Shown here piece after piece: positions 13,606 to 25,526 of a DNA stretch of 64,000 bases. Position 1 is the stretch's first letter. Each line of letters opens with the position of its first letter. Origin of the DNA: Siphonodentalium dalli (Eukaryota; Mollusca; Scaphopoda; Gadilida; Siphonodentaliidae); assembly GCA_032622095.1 (NCBI GenBank), contig CP136069.1:168200394-168264393 (forward strand), written 5' to 3'. Position numbers and translations under genes: made by a program. The notes under the pieces are model-generated. The model searched no databases. It had not been told where the DNA came from and saw nothing but the letters and a program-made list of their open reading frames with translations.

Positions 13606-16600
13606 ATGACTCAGGATACGGCAGCCGATTTAGTAACGAAAAGTGCTATTTTTACACCCCATGCACGACTTCAGCCCAATTTTAGAAAATTTGGAAGGGG
13701 CTGCATGGTCGCGTGACTTTCCTATAGTTGCCCGCGGGGTGGCACCGCACGAAAATACAAGGATTCCCGGGTTGCCACCATGACTCAGGATACGGCAGCC
13801 GATTTAGTAACGAAAAGTGCTATTTTGACACCCCATGCACGACTTCAGCCCAATTTTAGAAAATTTGGAAGGGGCTGCATGGTCGCGTGACTTTCCTAAA
13901 GTTGCCCGCGGGGTGGCACCGCACGAAAATACAAGGATTCCCGGGTTGCCACCATGACTCAGGATACGGCAGCCGATTTAGTAACGAAAAGTGCTATTTT
14001 GACACCCCATGCACGACTTCAGCCCAATTTTAGAAAATTTGGAAGGGGCTGCATGGTCGCGTGACTTTCCTATAGTTGCCCGCGGGGTGGCACCGCACGA
14101 AAATACAAGGATTCCCGGGTTGCCACCATGACTCAGGATACGGCAGCCGATTTAGTAACGAAAAGTGCTTTTTGACACCCCATGCACGACTTCAGCCCAA
14201 TTTTAGAAAATTTGGAAGGGGCTGCATGGTCGCGTGACTTTCCTATAGTTGCCCGCGGGGTGGCACCGCACGAAAATACAAGGATTCCCGGGTTGCCACC
14301 ATGACTCAGGATACGGCAGCCGATTTAGTAACGAAAACTGCTATTTTTACACCCCATGCACGACTTCAGCCCAATTTTAGAAAATTTGGAAGGGGCTGCA
14401 TGGTCGCGTGACTTTCCTATAGTTGCCCGCGGGGTGGCACCGCACGAAAATACAAGGATTCCCGGGTTGCCACCATGACTCAGGATACGGCAGCCGATTT
14501 AGTAACGAAAAGTGCTATTTTGACACCCCATGCACGACTTCAGCCCAATTTTAGAAAATTTGGAAGGGGCTGCATGGTCGCGTGACTTTCCTATAGTTGC
14601 CCGCGGGGTGGCACCGCACGAAAATACAAGGATTCCCGGGTTGCCACCATGACTCAGGATACGGCAGCCGATTTAGTAACGAAAAGTGCTATTTTGACAC
14701 CCCATGCACGACTTCAGCCCAATTTTAGAAAATTAGGAAGGGGCTGCATGGTCGCGTGACTTTCCTATAGTTGCCCGCGGGGTGGCACCGCACGAAAATA
14801 CAAGGATTCCCGGGTTGCCACCATGACTCAGGATACGGCAGCCGATTTAGTAACGAAAAGTGCATTTTGACACCCCATGCACGACTTCAGCCCAATTTTA
14901 GAAAATTTGGAAGGGGCTGCATGGTCGCGTGACTTTCCTATAGTTGCCCGCGGGGTGGCACCGCACGAAAATACAAGGATTCCCGGGTTGCCACCATGAC
15001 TCAGGATACGGCAGCCGATTTAGTAACGAAAAGTGCTATTTTTACACCCCATGCACGACTTCAGCCCAATTTTAGAAAATTTGGAAGGGGCTGCATGGTC
15101 GCGTGACTTTCCTATAGTTGCCCGCGGGGTGGCACCGCACGAAAATACAAGGATTCCCGGGTTGCCACCATGACTCAGGATACGGCAGCCGATTTAGTAA
15201 CGAAAAGTGCTATTTTGACACCCCATGCACGACTTCAGCCCAATTTTAGAAAATTTGGAAGGGGCTGCATGGTCGCGTGACTTTCCTAAAGTTGCCCGCG
15301 GGGTGGCACCGCACGAAAATACAAGGATTCCCGGGTTGCCACCATGACTCAGGATACGGCAGCCGATTTAGTAACGAAAAGTGCTATTTTGACACCCCAT
15401 GCACGACTTCAGCCCAATTTTAGAAAATTTGGAAGGGGCTGCATGGTCGCGTGACTTTCCTATAGTTGCCCGCGGGGTGGCACCGCACGAAAATACAAGG
15501 ATTCCCGGGTTGCCACCATGACTCAGGATACGGCAGCCGATTTAGTAACGAAAAGTGCTTTTTGACACCCCATGCACGACTTCAGCCCAATTTTAGAAAA
15601 TTTGGAAGGGGCTGCATGGTCGCGTGACTTTCCTATAGTTGCCCGCGGGGTGGCACCGCACGAAAATACAAGGATTCCCGGGTTGCCACCATGACTCAGG
15701 ATACGGCAGCCGATTTAGTAACGAAAACTGCTATTTTTACACCCCATGCACGACTTCAGCCCAATTTTAGAAAATTTGGAAGGGGCTGCATGGTCGCGTG
15801 ACTTTCCTATAGTTGCCCGCGGGGTGGCACCACACGAAAATACAAGGATTCCCGGGTTGCCACCATGACTCAGGATACGGCAGCCGATTTAGTAACGAAA
15901 AGTGCTATTTTGACACCCCATGCACGACTTCAGCCCAATTTTAGAAAATTTGGAAGGGGCTGCATGGTCGCGTGACTTTCCTATAGTTGCCCGCGGGGTG
16001 GCACCGCACGAAAATACAAGGATTCCCGGGTTGCCACCATGACTCAGGATACGGCAGCCGATTTAGTAACGAAAAGTGCTATTTTGACACCCCATGCACG
16101 ACTTCAGCCCAATTTTAGAAAATTTGGAAGGGGCTGCATGGTCGCGTGACTTTCCTATAGTTGCCCGCGGGGTGGCACCGCACGAAAATACAAGGATTCC
16201 CGGGTTGCCACCATGACTCAGGATACGGCAGCCGATTTAGTAACGAAAAGTGCATTTTGACACCCCATGCACGACTTCAGCCCAATTTTAGAAAATTTGG
16301 AAGGGGCTGCATGGTCGCGTGACTTTCCTATAGTTGCCCGCGGGGTGGCACCGCACGAAAATACAAGGATTCCCGGGTTGCCACCATGACTCAGGATACG
16401 GCAGCCGATTTAGTAACGAAAAGTGCTATTTTTACACCCCATGCACGACTTCAGCCCAATTTTAGAAAATTTGGAAGGGGCTGCATGGTCGCGTGACTTT
16501 CCTATAGTTGCCCGCGGGGTGGCACCGCACGAAAATACAAGGATTCCCGGGTTGCCACCATGACTCAGGATACGGCAGCCGATTTAGTAACGAAAAGTGC

Positions 16601-19600
16601 TATTTTGACACCCCATGCACGACTTCAGCCCAATTTTAGAAAATTTGGAAGGGGCTGCATGGTCGCGTGACTTTCCTATAGTTGACCGCGGGGTGGCACC
16701 GCACGAAAATACAAGGATTCCCGGGTTGCCACCATGACTCAGGATACGGCAGCCGATTTAGTAACGAAAAGTGCTATTTTGACACACCATGCACGACTTC
16801 AGCCCAATTTTAGAAAATTTGGAATGGGCTGCATGGTCGCGTGACTTTCATATAGTTGCCCGCGGGGTGGCACCGCACGAAAATGCAAGGATTCCCGGGT
16901 TGCCACCATTACTCAGGATACGGCAGCCGATTTAGTAACGAAAACTGCTATTTTTACACCCCATGCACGACTTCAGCCCAATTTTAGAAAATTTGGAAGG
17001 GGCTGCATGGTCGCGTGACTTTCCTATAGTTGCCCGCGGGGTGGCACCGCACGAAAATACAAGGATTCCCGGGTTGCCACCATGACTCAGGATACGGCAG
17101 CCGATTTAGTAACGAAAAGTGCTATTTTGACACCCCATGCACGACTTCAGCCCAATTTTAGAAAATTTGGAAGGGGCTGCATGGTCGCGTGACTTTCCTA
17201 TAGTTTCCCGCGGGGTGGCACCGCACGAAAATACAAGGATTCCCGGGTTGCCACCATGACTCAGGATACGGCAGCCGATTTAGTAACGAAAAGTGCTATT
17301 TTGACACCCCATGCACGACTTCAGCCCAATTTTAGAAAATTTGGAAGGGGCTGCATGGTCGCGTGACTTTCCTATAGTTGCCCGCGGGGTGGCACCGCAC
17401 GAAAATACAAGGATTCCCGGGTTGCCACCATGACTCAGGATACGGCAGCCGATTTAGTAACGAAAAGTGCATTTTGACACCCCATGCACGACTTCAGCCC
17501 AATTTTAGAAAATTTGGAAGGGGCTGCATGGTCGCGTGACTTTCCTATAGTTGCCCGCGGGGTGGCACCGCACGAAAATACAAGGATTCCCGGGTTGCCA
17601 CCATGACTCAGGATACGGCAGCCGATTTAGTAACGAAAAGTGCTATTTTTACTCCCCATGCACGACTTCAGCCCAATTTTAGAAAATTTGGAAGGGGCTG
17701 CATGGTCGCGTGACTTTCCTATAGTTGCCCGCGGGGTGGCACCGCACGAAAATACAAGGATTCCCGGGTTGCCACCATGACTCAGGATACGGCAGCCGAT
17801 TTAGTAACGAAAAGTGCTATTTTGACACCCCATGCACGACTTCAGCCCAATTTTAGAAAATTTGGAAGGGGCTGCATGGTCGCGTGACTTTCCTAAAGTT
17901 GCCCGCGGGGTGGCACCGCACGAAAATACAAGGATTCCCGGGTTGCCACCATGACTCAGGATACGGCAGCCGATTTAGTAACGAAAAGTGCTATTTTGAC
18001 ACCCCATGCACGACTTCAGCCCAATTTTAGAAAATTTGGAAGGGGCTGCATGGTCGCGTGACTTTCCTATAGTTGCCCGCGGGGTGGCACCGCACGAAAA
18101 TACAAGGATTCCCGGGTTGCCACCATGACTCAGGATACGGCAGCCGATTTAGTAACGAAAAGTGCTTTTTGACACCCCATGCACGACTTCAGCCCAATTT
18201 TAGAAAATTTGGAAGGGGCTGCATGGTCGCGTGACTTTCCTATAGTTGCCCGCGGGGTGGCACCGCACGAAAATACAAGGATTCCCGGGTTGCCACCATG
18301 ACTCAGGATACGGCAGCCGATTTAGTAACGAAAACTGCTATTTTTACACCCCATGCACGACTTCAGCCCAATTTTAGAAAATTTGGAAGGGGCTGCATGG
18401 TCGCGTGACTTTCCTATAGTTGCCCGCGGGGTGGCACCGCACGAAAATACAAGGATTCCCGGGTTGCCACCATGACTCAGGATACGGCAGCCGATTTAGT
18501 AACGAAAAGTGCTATTTTGACACCCCATGCACGACTTCAGCCCAATTTTAGAAAATTTGGAAGGGGCTGCATGGTCGCGTGACTTTCCTATAGTTGCCCG
18601 CGGGGTGGCACCGCACGAAAATACAAGGATTCCCGGGTTGCCACCATGACTCAGGATACGGCAGCCGATTTAGTAACGAAAAGTGCTATTTTGACACCCC
18701 ATGCACGACTTCAGCCCAATTTTAGAAAATTTGGAAGGGGCTGCATGGTCGCGTGACTTTCCTATAGTTGCCCGCGGGGTGGCACCGCACGAAAATACAA
18801 GGATTCCCGGGTTGCCACCATGACTCAGGATACGGCAGCCGATTTAGTAACGAAAAGTGCATTTTGACACCCCATGCACGACTTCAGCCCAATTTTAGAA
18901 AATTTGGAAGGGGCTGCATGGTCGCGTGACTTTCCTATAGTTGCCCGCGGGGTGGCACCGCACGAAAATACAAGGATTCCCGGGTTGCCACCATGACTCA
19001 GGATACGGCAGCCGATTTAGTAACGAAAAGTGCTATTTTTACACCCCATGCACGACTTCAGCCCAATTTTAGAAAATTTGGAAGGGGCTGCATGGTCGCG
19101 TGACTTTCCTATAGTTGCCCGCGGGGTGGCACCGCACGAAAATACAAGGATTCCCGGGTTGCCACCATGACTCAGGATACGGCAGCCGATTTAGTAACGA
19201 AAAGTGCTATTTTGACACCCCATGCACGACTTCAGCCCAATTTTAGAAAATTTGGAAGGGGCTGCATGGTCGCGTGACTTTCCTATAGTTGACCGCGGGG
19301 TGGCACCGCACGAAAATACAAGGATTCCCGGGTTGCCACCATGACTCAGGATACGGCAGCCGATTTAGTAACGAAAAGTGCTATTTTGACACACCATGCA
19401 CGACTTCAGCCCAATTTTAGAAAATTTGGAATGGGCTGCATGGTCGCGTGACTTTCATATAGTTGCCCGCGGGGTGGCACCGCACGAAAATGCAAGGATT
19501 CCCGGGTTGCCACCATTACTCAGGATACGGCAGCCGATTTAGTAACGAAAAGTGCTATTTTGACACCCCATGCACGACTTCAGCCCAATTTTAGAAGATT

Positions 19601-19901
19601 TGGAAGGGGCTGCATGGTCGCGTGACTTTCCTATAGTTGCCCGCGGGGTGGCACCGCACGAAAATACAAGGATTCCCGGGTTGCCACCATGACTCAGGAT
19701 ACGGCAGCCGATTTAGTAACGAAAAGTGCTATTTTGACACCCCATGCACGACTTCAGACCAATTTTAGAAAATTTGGAAGGGGCTGCATGGTCGCGTGAC
19801 TTTCCTATAGTTGCCCGCGGGGTGGCACCGCACGAAAATACAAGGATTCCCGGGTTGCCACCATGACTCAGGATACGGCAGCCGATTTAGTAACGAAAAG
19901 T
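13606..19901. repeat. 173/174-bp satellite with 8-monomer higher-order repeat
   Basis: Measured from ATGACTCAGG, monomers start at 13606, 13780, 13954, 14128, 14301, 14475, 14649, 14823, 14996 and so on to 19863: 36 full units plus a partial one. Spacing is 174, or 173 in two diagnostic variants. Variants in the box after 'gtaacgaaaa' recur in fixed order (A, B', B, C, D, B, B, E), giving higher-order periods of 1,390 bp from 13606, 14996 and 17603; the block from 16386 is a seven-monomer 1,217-bp version lacking C. Each monomer contains TGACTCA (AP-1 type) and a gccaccATG context opening a frame of 36 codons, closed early in C and E variants. The array ends mid-monomer at about 19,901. Confidence 0.97.
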
Positions 19902-20520
19902 GTAATTTTAGGAGAATAGGGAACTGGGAACTGGGAACTGGGAACGGAATTCATGGAGCTCCGACTTAGTTACAAAATATTCTTGCCACATTCTGTTAAT
20001 GTGGGTATGACAACAGATACTTAATAGATTTGCACTGATTAACTAATGAAACATGATTTTCTTCTCGCAAAAAAGAGACAGAAAACACATCAACTGCGCA
20101 AGATGCTATTGTGAAATAGTGTTATCGCTCATTATCATAGTATAAATATGGTAAAACTATAGTGACACTTACCAGTAATATTGAAATACTATACTGTTAC
20201 TATAGTAATACTAGTATGTGAAGTTTTGGGATTTTAAAGACCCCCCCCCCCATCCGATTTGAAGGTCCCAATATCACATAACAATGGTATTTCTTCAAAA
20301 GTTGCTGTGGTGATAAGCATCAGTTTTACATTATAAAGAGGGATTTGTTTATCTGAAAATGTTGATTTTTTTGTCTTTTTCTATTGAAGAAAATATTTAC
20401 ACCTACTTCGATATTCCACATGGAGGTTATCATGAAAATGTAAGCTCACGACACAACCGAAATAAACCATGTTTATAGTTCCATGCAAAAAACGGATGTA
20501 CGACTCTCTCTGGTACACTA
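19902..20520. other. Array edge and AT-rich spacer
   Basis: Directly after the broken last monomer there are three to four copies of 'gggaact' (19,919-19,943). The rest is AT-rich with a short C run near 20,240 and tracts such as 'actatagtaatactagta'. No gene is seen. Confidence 0.5.
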
Positions 20521-20825
20521 GCTACTAATTGCTTGTAGTACTATACTAGTTACATAATGTTCCAAGGTATACTATGTTAATATCATGATGCACTAGAGTA
20601 GTACCCACAAAACAATATAGTAAAGTCCCAGGAGTATATGAATGTTGCGTAGTATTTCATACTGTTTTGTTGTATTCTCGAGTTATATACTACAGTATCG
20701 GTTACTATGGTTATATCGTATTGTACTATGGTATTGGTATATCATGCGACACTCTAGTATTACCACAACATACTATAGTAAAAGTTCCAGGAGTACATAT
20801 TATTTCATACTGTACTATATATGGT

Positions 20826-20919
20826 GGTTATACTCTATATAACATGGTATACCGTAGTACACTACAATATGACTATAATATAGTGTACTACGGTATACCA
20901 TGGTATATAGAGTATAACC
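20826..20919. repeat. ~94-bp hairpin or cruciform candidate
   Basis: The left arm from 'ggttatactctatata' through 'atggtataccgtagtacact' is matched by a complementary right arm ending 'tatatagagtataacc'. Arms are over 40 bp with very few mismatches and almost no loop. Such sequences extrude cruciforms readily; no other role is evident. Confidence 0.75.
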
Positions 20920-21208
20920 AAAACATATACTGTAGTAAAAGTTCCAGGATAACTATATGATTGCTGCATATTAATTCATACTGTACTATAGTATACTATA
21001 CTTATACGGTTGTATACTATGGTATACCATGGTTTATTATATACTTGCCCATGAATTATAAGGTTTTAGCAGTGAGATATAAGTGATATCCCACTCTAGA
21101 GTGATATCCCACTAGTGAGTGATATCAGCTTGAAATTTCTGATGTATTGACATTCATTGGGGGGGGGGGGGGGGCATAGGCAAGTAACTAAAGTATATAA
21201 TAAACAGA

Positions 21209-21331
21209 ATATCCACACTTTTTCAGTGGATATGGGTTAAATCTCATTCGTGATGACAAAACTCGTGGAAATTCAATGTTTTGTCATCACTCATGAGATA
21301 TAACGCATATCCACTGAAAAAGTGTGGATAT
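21209..21331. mobile_element. Small hairpin element
   Basis: 'atatccacactttttcagtg' at the left is exactly complemented at the right end, and inner arms 'tgatgacaaaac' and 'gttttgtcatca' pair around a short loop. The ~123-bp unit is AT-flanked and resembles a minimal MITE. It lies inside the 20.5-21.5 kb palindromic cluster and probably accounts for part of the gap between repeat copies there. Confidence 0.65.
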
Positions 21332-21530
21332 CCTCTATATATTATAGTATTACCACAAAATGCTATAGCAAAGGTCCCAGGAGTACCATGATTGATGCAT
21401 ATTATTTCACACTTTATTATAGTATACTATATTTATACTGTAGTGTTATACGGTATACCAAATAATACCACAGTATACCATAGTATTAATATGGTATACC
21501 ATAGTATTACTATGGTAATACTGTTGTAGT

Positions 21531-22392
21531 TTTTCATAAGGGTTTAGCCAATGTTTAGTCAAATGGTGTTGGTTGTTATTCAAGAGGGGCATATATCATT
21601 ATAAGATCGGGAGACTTTGGCGCACTATTTCTCCTTAGAAACGGTGGTTAATAAGCAAATACCAGGAATTGGCAGGAACATGTAATTATAGCGTTTATGT
21701 GCCACATTTCGCTTAAAATAACGTATGCTTTTGTAAATTATATTATATGCGCATATATTCCTACCCGATAGTATATATATAGCTGGCAACCATTCCATGT
21801 AGTCATATACAGCATAACCTGGCCACACTTGATATGCGACAGACCCTTCCCCACTGATTAATATATGCGAAAATATTTTGTCTAAATTATGTCTGTTCTA
21901 CTAACTTGCATCTTTATGCCGTGCGCACCAGTTCACTTAAAACATCGTATATTTTCTGCAGATTATATGGTATGCGCATGCACATACCCGATACTACATA
22001 ACGGTCCACCATTTCATCCACACCCTGGGCACCGCTGACGTATGTGGGGCCATTTCAATATATATCAGTGGGTCTGGCGCTGGTTAATTTCACATCGACT
22101 CATGTCGTCGCCACACCGAATTATCGGTGGTATACGGTTTATCGACACCGTTCGTTTACACCGAAAGATCGATGTTAAGGGTGCAAATGGTTAAGAGATT
22201 ATTCTCCGCAAAACGGGGAATAGATATACTAGTATACAGGGTCTTAGAATGTGTACAGAGCTTCTGTTAAAAATTTGGGATAGGTATATTCTGCTAGAAA
22301 TTTAACATTCGCCATTTAAGTGTTTTCGGGACTCCAATCTTAAGGGTGTGTAAATAAATGAAATTTCTCGGACGTGGAAAATGTCAGTTTGC
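21531..22392. other. Spacer with an old ~230-bp direct duplication
   Basis: Bases about 21,690-21,830 and 21,915-22,045 are diverged direct copies: both run through 'cttaaaa', 'cgtat', 'tatgcgcat', 'acccgata', and a 'ccattcca'/'ccatttca' stretch. No gene is recognised. Confidence 0.45.
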
Positions 22393-22495
22393 TTCAGTGG
22401 GTTGCAGGTTTAAACCCAAAGCTGTGTGTCTCCCAAAGGAGCCCCTGTCACAACGTCAATGCACGAATGCATAATCGGGTCAATACTCCAAAAAC
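22393..22495 (+). repeat. Left half of an older repeat split by a transposon
   Basis: 'ggttgcaggtttaaaccc' through 'tgcacgaatgcataatcggg' and 'tcaatactccaa' matches bases about 4040-4125 inside the TIR element at 3,557-4,340. The homology resumes at 25,703, so the transposon at 22,496-25,702 landed in this repeat. Confidence 0.75.
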
Positions 22496-22604
22496 TACGG
22501 AAGCCTATTAGGGCCATTTCATTTTTGTTATATATTCATTAAAATATTTCCTTTTTTATTTAATTTTTTATATATATTCATTAAAATATTTCCTTTTTAC
22601 TTTC

Positions 22605-22905
22605 CACCTGGGAGATAACTTTTCTCCCGGGAATTAACTTTTCTCCCAGGGAGATAACTTTTCTCCCAGGAATTAACTTTTCTCCCAAGGAGAAAACTTT
22701 TCTCCCGGGAATTAACTTTTCTCCCAGGGAGATAACTTATCTCCCAGGGAGAAAACTTATCTCCCAGGGAGAAAACTTTTCTCCCGGGAATTAACTTTTC
22801 TCCCAGGGAGATAACTTATCTCCCGGGAATTAACTTTTCTCCCAGGGAGATAACTTTTCTCCCGGGAATTAACTTATCTCCCAGGGAGAAAACTTTTCTC
22901 CACCG
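22605..22905. repeat. 19/20-bp minisatellite near the left TIR
   Basis: About 15 units alternate between 'ctcccgggaattaactttt' (19 bp) and 'ctcccagggagataactttt' or 'ctcccagggagaaaactttt' (20 bp). CTCCC-GGGAG dyads make each unit partly self-complementary. The same word appears inverted at 25,527-25,580 in the right TIR, so the repeat grew from terminal sequence of the transposon. Confidence 0.9.
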
Positions 22906-23467
22906 GTGGAAAATCACGTCATTTTACATGCAGCACGTGACAGGTGTAGTGTGGATTACACTCGACATTCCAGTTGTTTTCATTGTTATTATCATCGCAA
23001 GTCTTTCGTATCATGGATGTATGTGTCGGTACTCTAAAAATATGACCAGTGTTAAAGGCACGGGATGCCATAATTGTCGAAAATATTCATATTTGTTCCA
23101 AACATCGTAAACTGAAAAACATTAAAACGCATAAAGTTTCGTTCATATATACCATGACCATCGCGTAAACAGCATGTTATCATAAAGACCTACTATAATT
23201 TACCTAAGCTAGAGCCTGATTGTGTTACAGAAGACAGCACAATGCTACTGGCTAATCACACACAAATGACATAAACGCTCTTTATTAGTTCCACATCAGG
23301 AATTCACCAACAAAGAACGCTCTTTATGTTTACCATCATAATATAAACAAACACCAGAAAAGTAACTTTTTATGCTTTTGTTTACATAACAATGGTCAAA
23401 TATATGACAATAACATACTGTTTATGCGATATTTCTTATTTGTATACGGACAAAGTCTGTCTACATT

Positions 23468-23956
23468 TTGATGTTCTTTCTGTGTGTGGCGGTTTTTGAC
23501 GGGTGGAAATATTTTCACAGGATACCCACCGCCAAGGCCAACCGTACCTTTAAAGTTCTCTTGATGTTATTTATAGTGATATGTGAAGCACACCCACCAC
23601 AATACATACCTTTGGACACAGTGAACCATAGTAGAGAATGGATAATAGAAAGATATTTTAGCCTTGGATTTGAATACATCGAAATATTATGTTTTCTTCA
23701 TTTGTACCATGGCATAACAATGAGTTTGCGACATTTGAAGAGAATTCTGAAATCGATGGGCCTGACACGGAGAACATTCAAGGATGACGTTATGGATGTG
23801 CTATCGGCTATAGAATCTGAGTTAAATAACACAAGCAGTGATCTCGGGTATATAGGGCAATGCACGCTAGATTATTATTTTACCACCTCGATGTTATATG
23901 GGGGTCCGCCTATTTATTTCAATTTAATGTTGCGTCACGTCATAAAGGGTGTTTAA
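23468..23956 (+). pseudogene. N-terminal part of integrase-core transposase, truncated
   Basis: The frame encodes 162 residues. Residues about 55-120 contain a helix-turn-helix-like stretch: REWIIERYFSLGF, then EILCFL, then HGITMSLRHLKRIL, SMGLTRR, and an ESEL...LGY segment. I recognise this arrangement from the widespread animal proteins annotated as integrase catalytic domain-containing, where it precedes an rve-type DDE core. Here similarity stops after LGY. The overlapping +1-shifted frame from 23,860 could continue it, which suggests a frameshift near 23,850-23,860, and no DDE core follows. It sits inside the TIR element at 22,496-25,702 and is the likely remnant of that element's transposase. 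The start codon is uncertain; the first ~40 residues have no recognisable similarity. Recognition is from memory of the family, not a search. Confidence 0.6.
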
Positions 23957-24690
23957 GAATGCCGTGGATACTTTATGCATTCAATAGAATCGCTTCGCCA
24001 TGTCATTATAAAGAGCGTTTAATGATATGTACCCATTGTTTCGCCACACACACGTGCTATAGGTCCAATTTAGAGCGATTTGGTGCATTTCACGACCACC
24101 GGTAGTCCAAAATGGACCCACCACTATACTAGCGATGGTCAGTATATTTTAGACTAGAGTCCAGGGTCCGCGACAGCCATGGCACATATTCACAAAAAAT
24201 ATATAATAATCAATCGGAATAGGCAGCATTTGATACGAAGGTAACTTTATAGTTAATGGCGAAATATCATGATTTCATAACAACATAACATGGTCCAATA
24301 CTATAAACAGTCAAACACTCCGGCTCTTCCCAATTCCAGCCATATCCTCAGTTCCTGAATGTCTGCTACGACCAGGCCAGGTCTGGTGTCTGCTTCGACT
24401 ACAGAATGCTACACCAGGCACAGGTCCCCTGGTGTGACAACACTACCATGAATATATACCTTAATACAAGGTTTATATCTATCCGACCTATATTGAGCAT
24501 AGATTCGCTTGCGATAAAAATTCATCAATATCCCCTGTGTATAATATAATGCCGCATACCAAGTTCTTTAGACCATATTCGCACCTTTAATTTGGTGTAT
24601 CTCCCACATCGATACGTGCAAGATCGCCAAAGATATATATGAATATGTGCACACTTTCAAAATCAGACAAACCGGTCTGGTCCGGGTTGT
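23957..24690. other. Interior of the 3.2-kb transposon without recognisable gene
   Basis: AT-rich sequence with the motif AAAGAGCGTT at 24,010. A catalytic core would be expected here if the transposase were complete, but no open frame with a DDE signature is seen. Confidence 0.5.
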
Positions 24691-24694
24691 CATG

Positions 24695-25316
24695 CAGCGT
24701 CGTTATCGGTAAACATTATCGTCGATGGCGGCATTTTGGGGGTTAATTGCCAGGCATTCGTGGGCGACTCGCCCTTGTATCGTTGTGAGTGTAGTCGAGG
24801 GTAGTTCCACAACACATATGTAAGGAGTTATTAGAAGTACGAGGACATTAAGGGGGTCCGGGCTCTGAGTTTGTTTATTGGGGGCACAATTTTGTAATTA
24901 TGGCTGAATCTGGGAAGTTTAGGGGTTTATAAACGGCACTTCCGTTTGACCTTGACCACTCTCCGCGCGTATTTGGGTTTCATGAACACCGTCGCACAGA
25001 TATGGATACTAAAATCACACCTGGACGCAGCAGGGGCGGTCCGGGCTGTTAGGTTCATTTCGCGGCGAACATTTTCGCCGATGCCGGCATTTTGAGGGTT
25101 AATAGCGACACTGAGTGGGTTTCCATGACACCCTGCACTTATATTGGCCTTAAAATCACTCATATAGTCCATATGGGGGGGGGGTCCGGGCTGGACCGGG
25201 ATGGTCCGGGCTGTCAGCGTCGTTATCGGTAAACATAATCGGCGATGGCGGCATTTTGGAGGTTAATTGCCAGGCATTCGTGGGCGACTCGCCCTTGTAT
25301 CTTCGTGAGTGTAGTT
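24695..25316. repeat. Direct repeat within the transposon, 520-bp offset
   Basis: 'cagcgtcgttatcggtaaac' begins at 24,695 and again at 25,215, each followed by ~100 nearly identical bases including 'gatggcggcattttgg' and 'gggcgactcgcccttgtatc'. Between them is a third, partial variant near 25,070 ('attttcgccgatgccggca'). Several 'gtccgggctg' words and a G run near 25,175 are interspersed. GC and CpG content is higher than in the flanks. Confidence 0.75.
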
Positions 25317-25526
25317 CCTCGTAGATGGGTATGTAAGCCCGGTCCTCGTAGATGGGTATGTAAGCCCGGTCCTCGTAGATGGGTATGTAAGCCCGGTCCT
25401 CGTAGATGGGTATGTAAGCCCGGTCCTCGTATATGGGTATATAAGCCCGGTCCTCGTAGATGGGTATATAAGCCCGGTCCTCGTAGATGGGTATGTAAGC
25501 CCGGTCCTCGTAGATGGGTATATAAG
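25317..25526 (+). repeat. 27-bp minisatellite, eight units
   Basis: The unit 'cctcgtagatgggtatgtaa' plus 'gcccggt' repeats about eight times with only g/t and g/a variants. Because 27 is a multiple of three, the plus strand reads as a nine-residue repeat of the RRWVCKPGP type. No start, signal or domain supports translation. It abuts the right TIR. Confidence 0.9.

Larger units (their letters stand above)
20521..21530. repeat. AT-rich palindromic repeat cluster
   Basis: A segment of the form 'actatagtaaaagttccagg' followed by 'tttcatactgtacta' recurs near 20,620, 20,775, 20,935 and 21,365. Between copies lie many versions of the self-complementary words TATAGTATACTATA and GGTATACC. The first three copies are ~157 bp apart. 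The fourth is displaced by an insertion of about 270 bp that carries the hairpin at 21,209-21,331. Open frames here are low-complexity Y/I-rich artefacts. Confidence 0.7.

Noticed and set aside
13606-19901. Calling the satellite a centromere
   Set aside because: Monomer size and higher-order structure are suggestive, but no CENP-B-like box was seen and array size in the window is only 6.3 kb.
25317-25526. CRISPR-like regular array
   Set aside because: Units are directly abutting with no unique spacers, and the surrounding DNA is eukaryotic.
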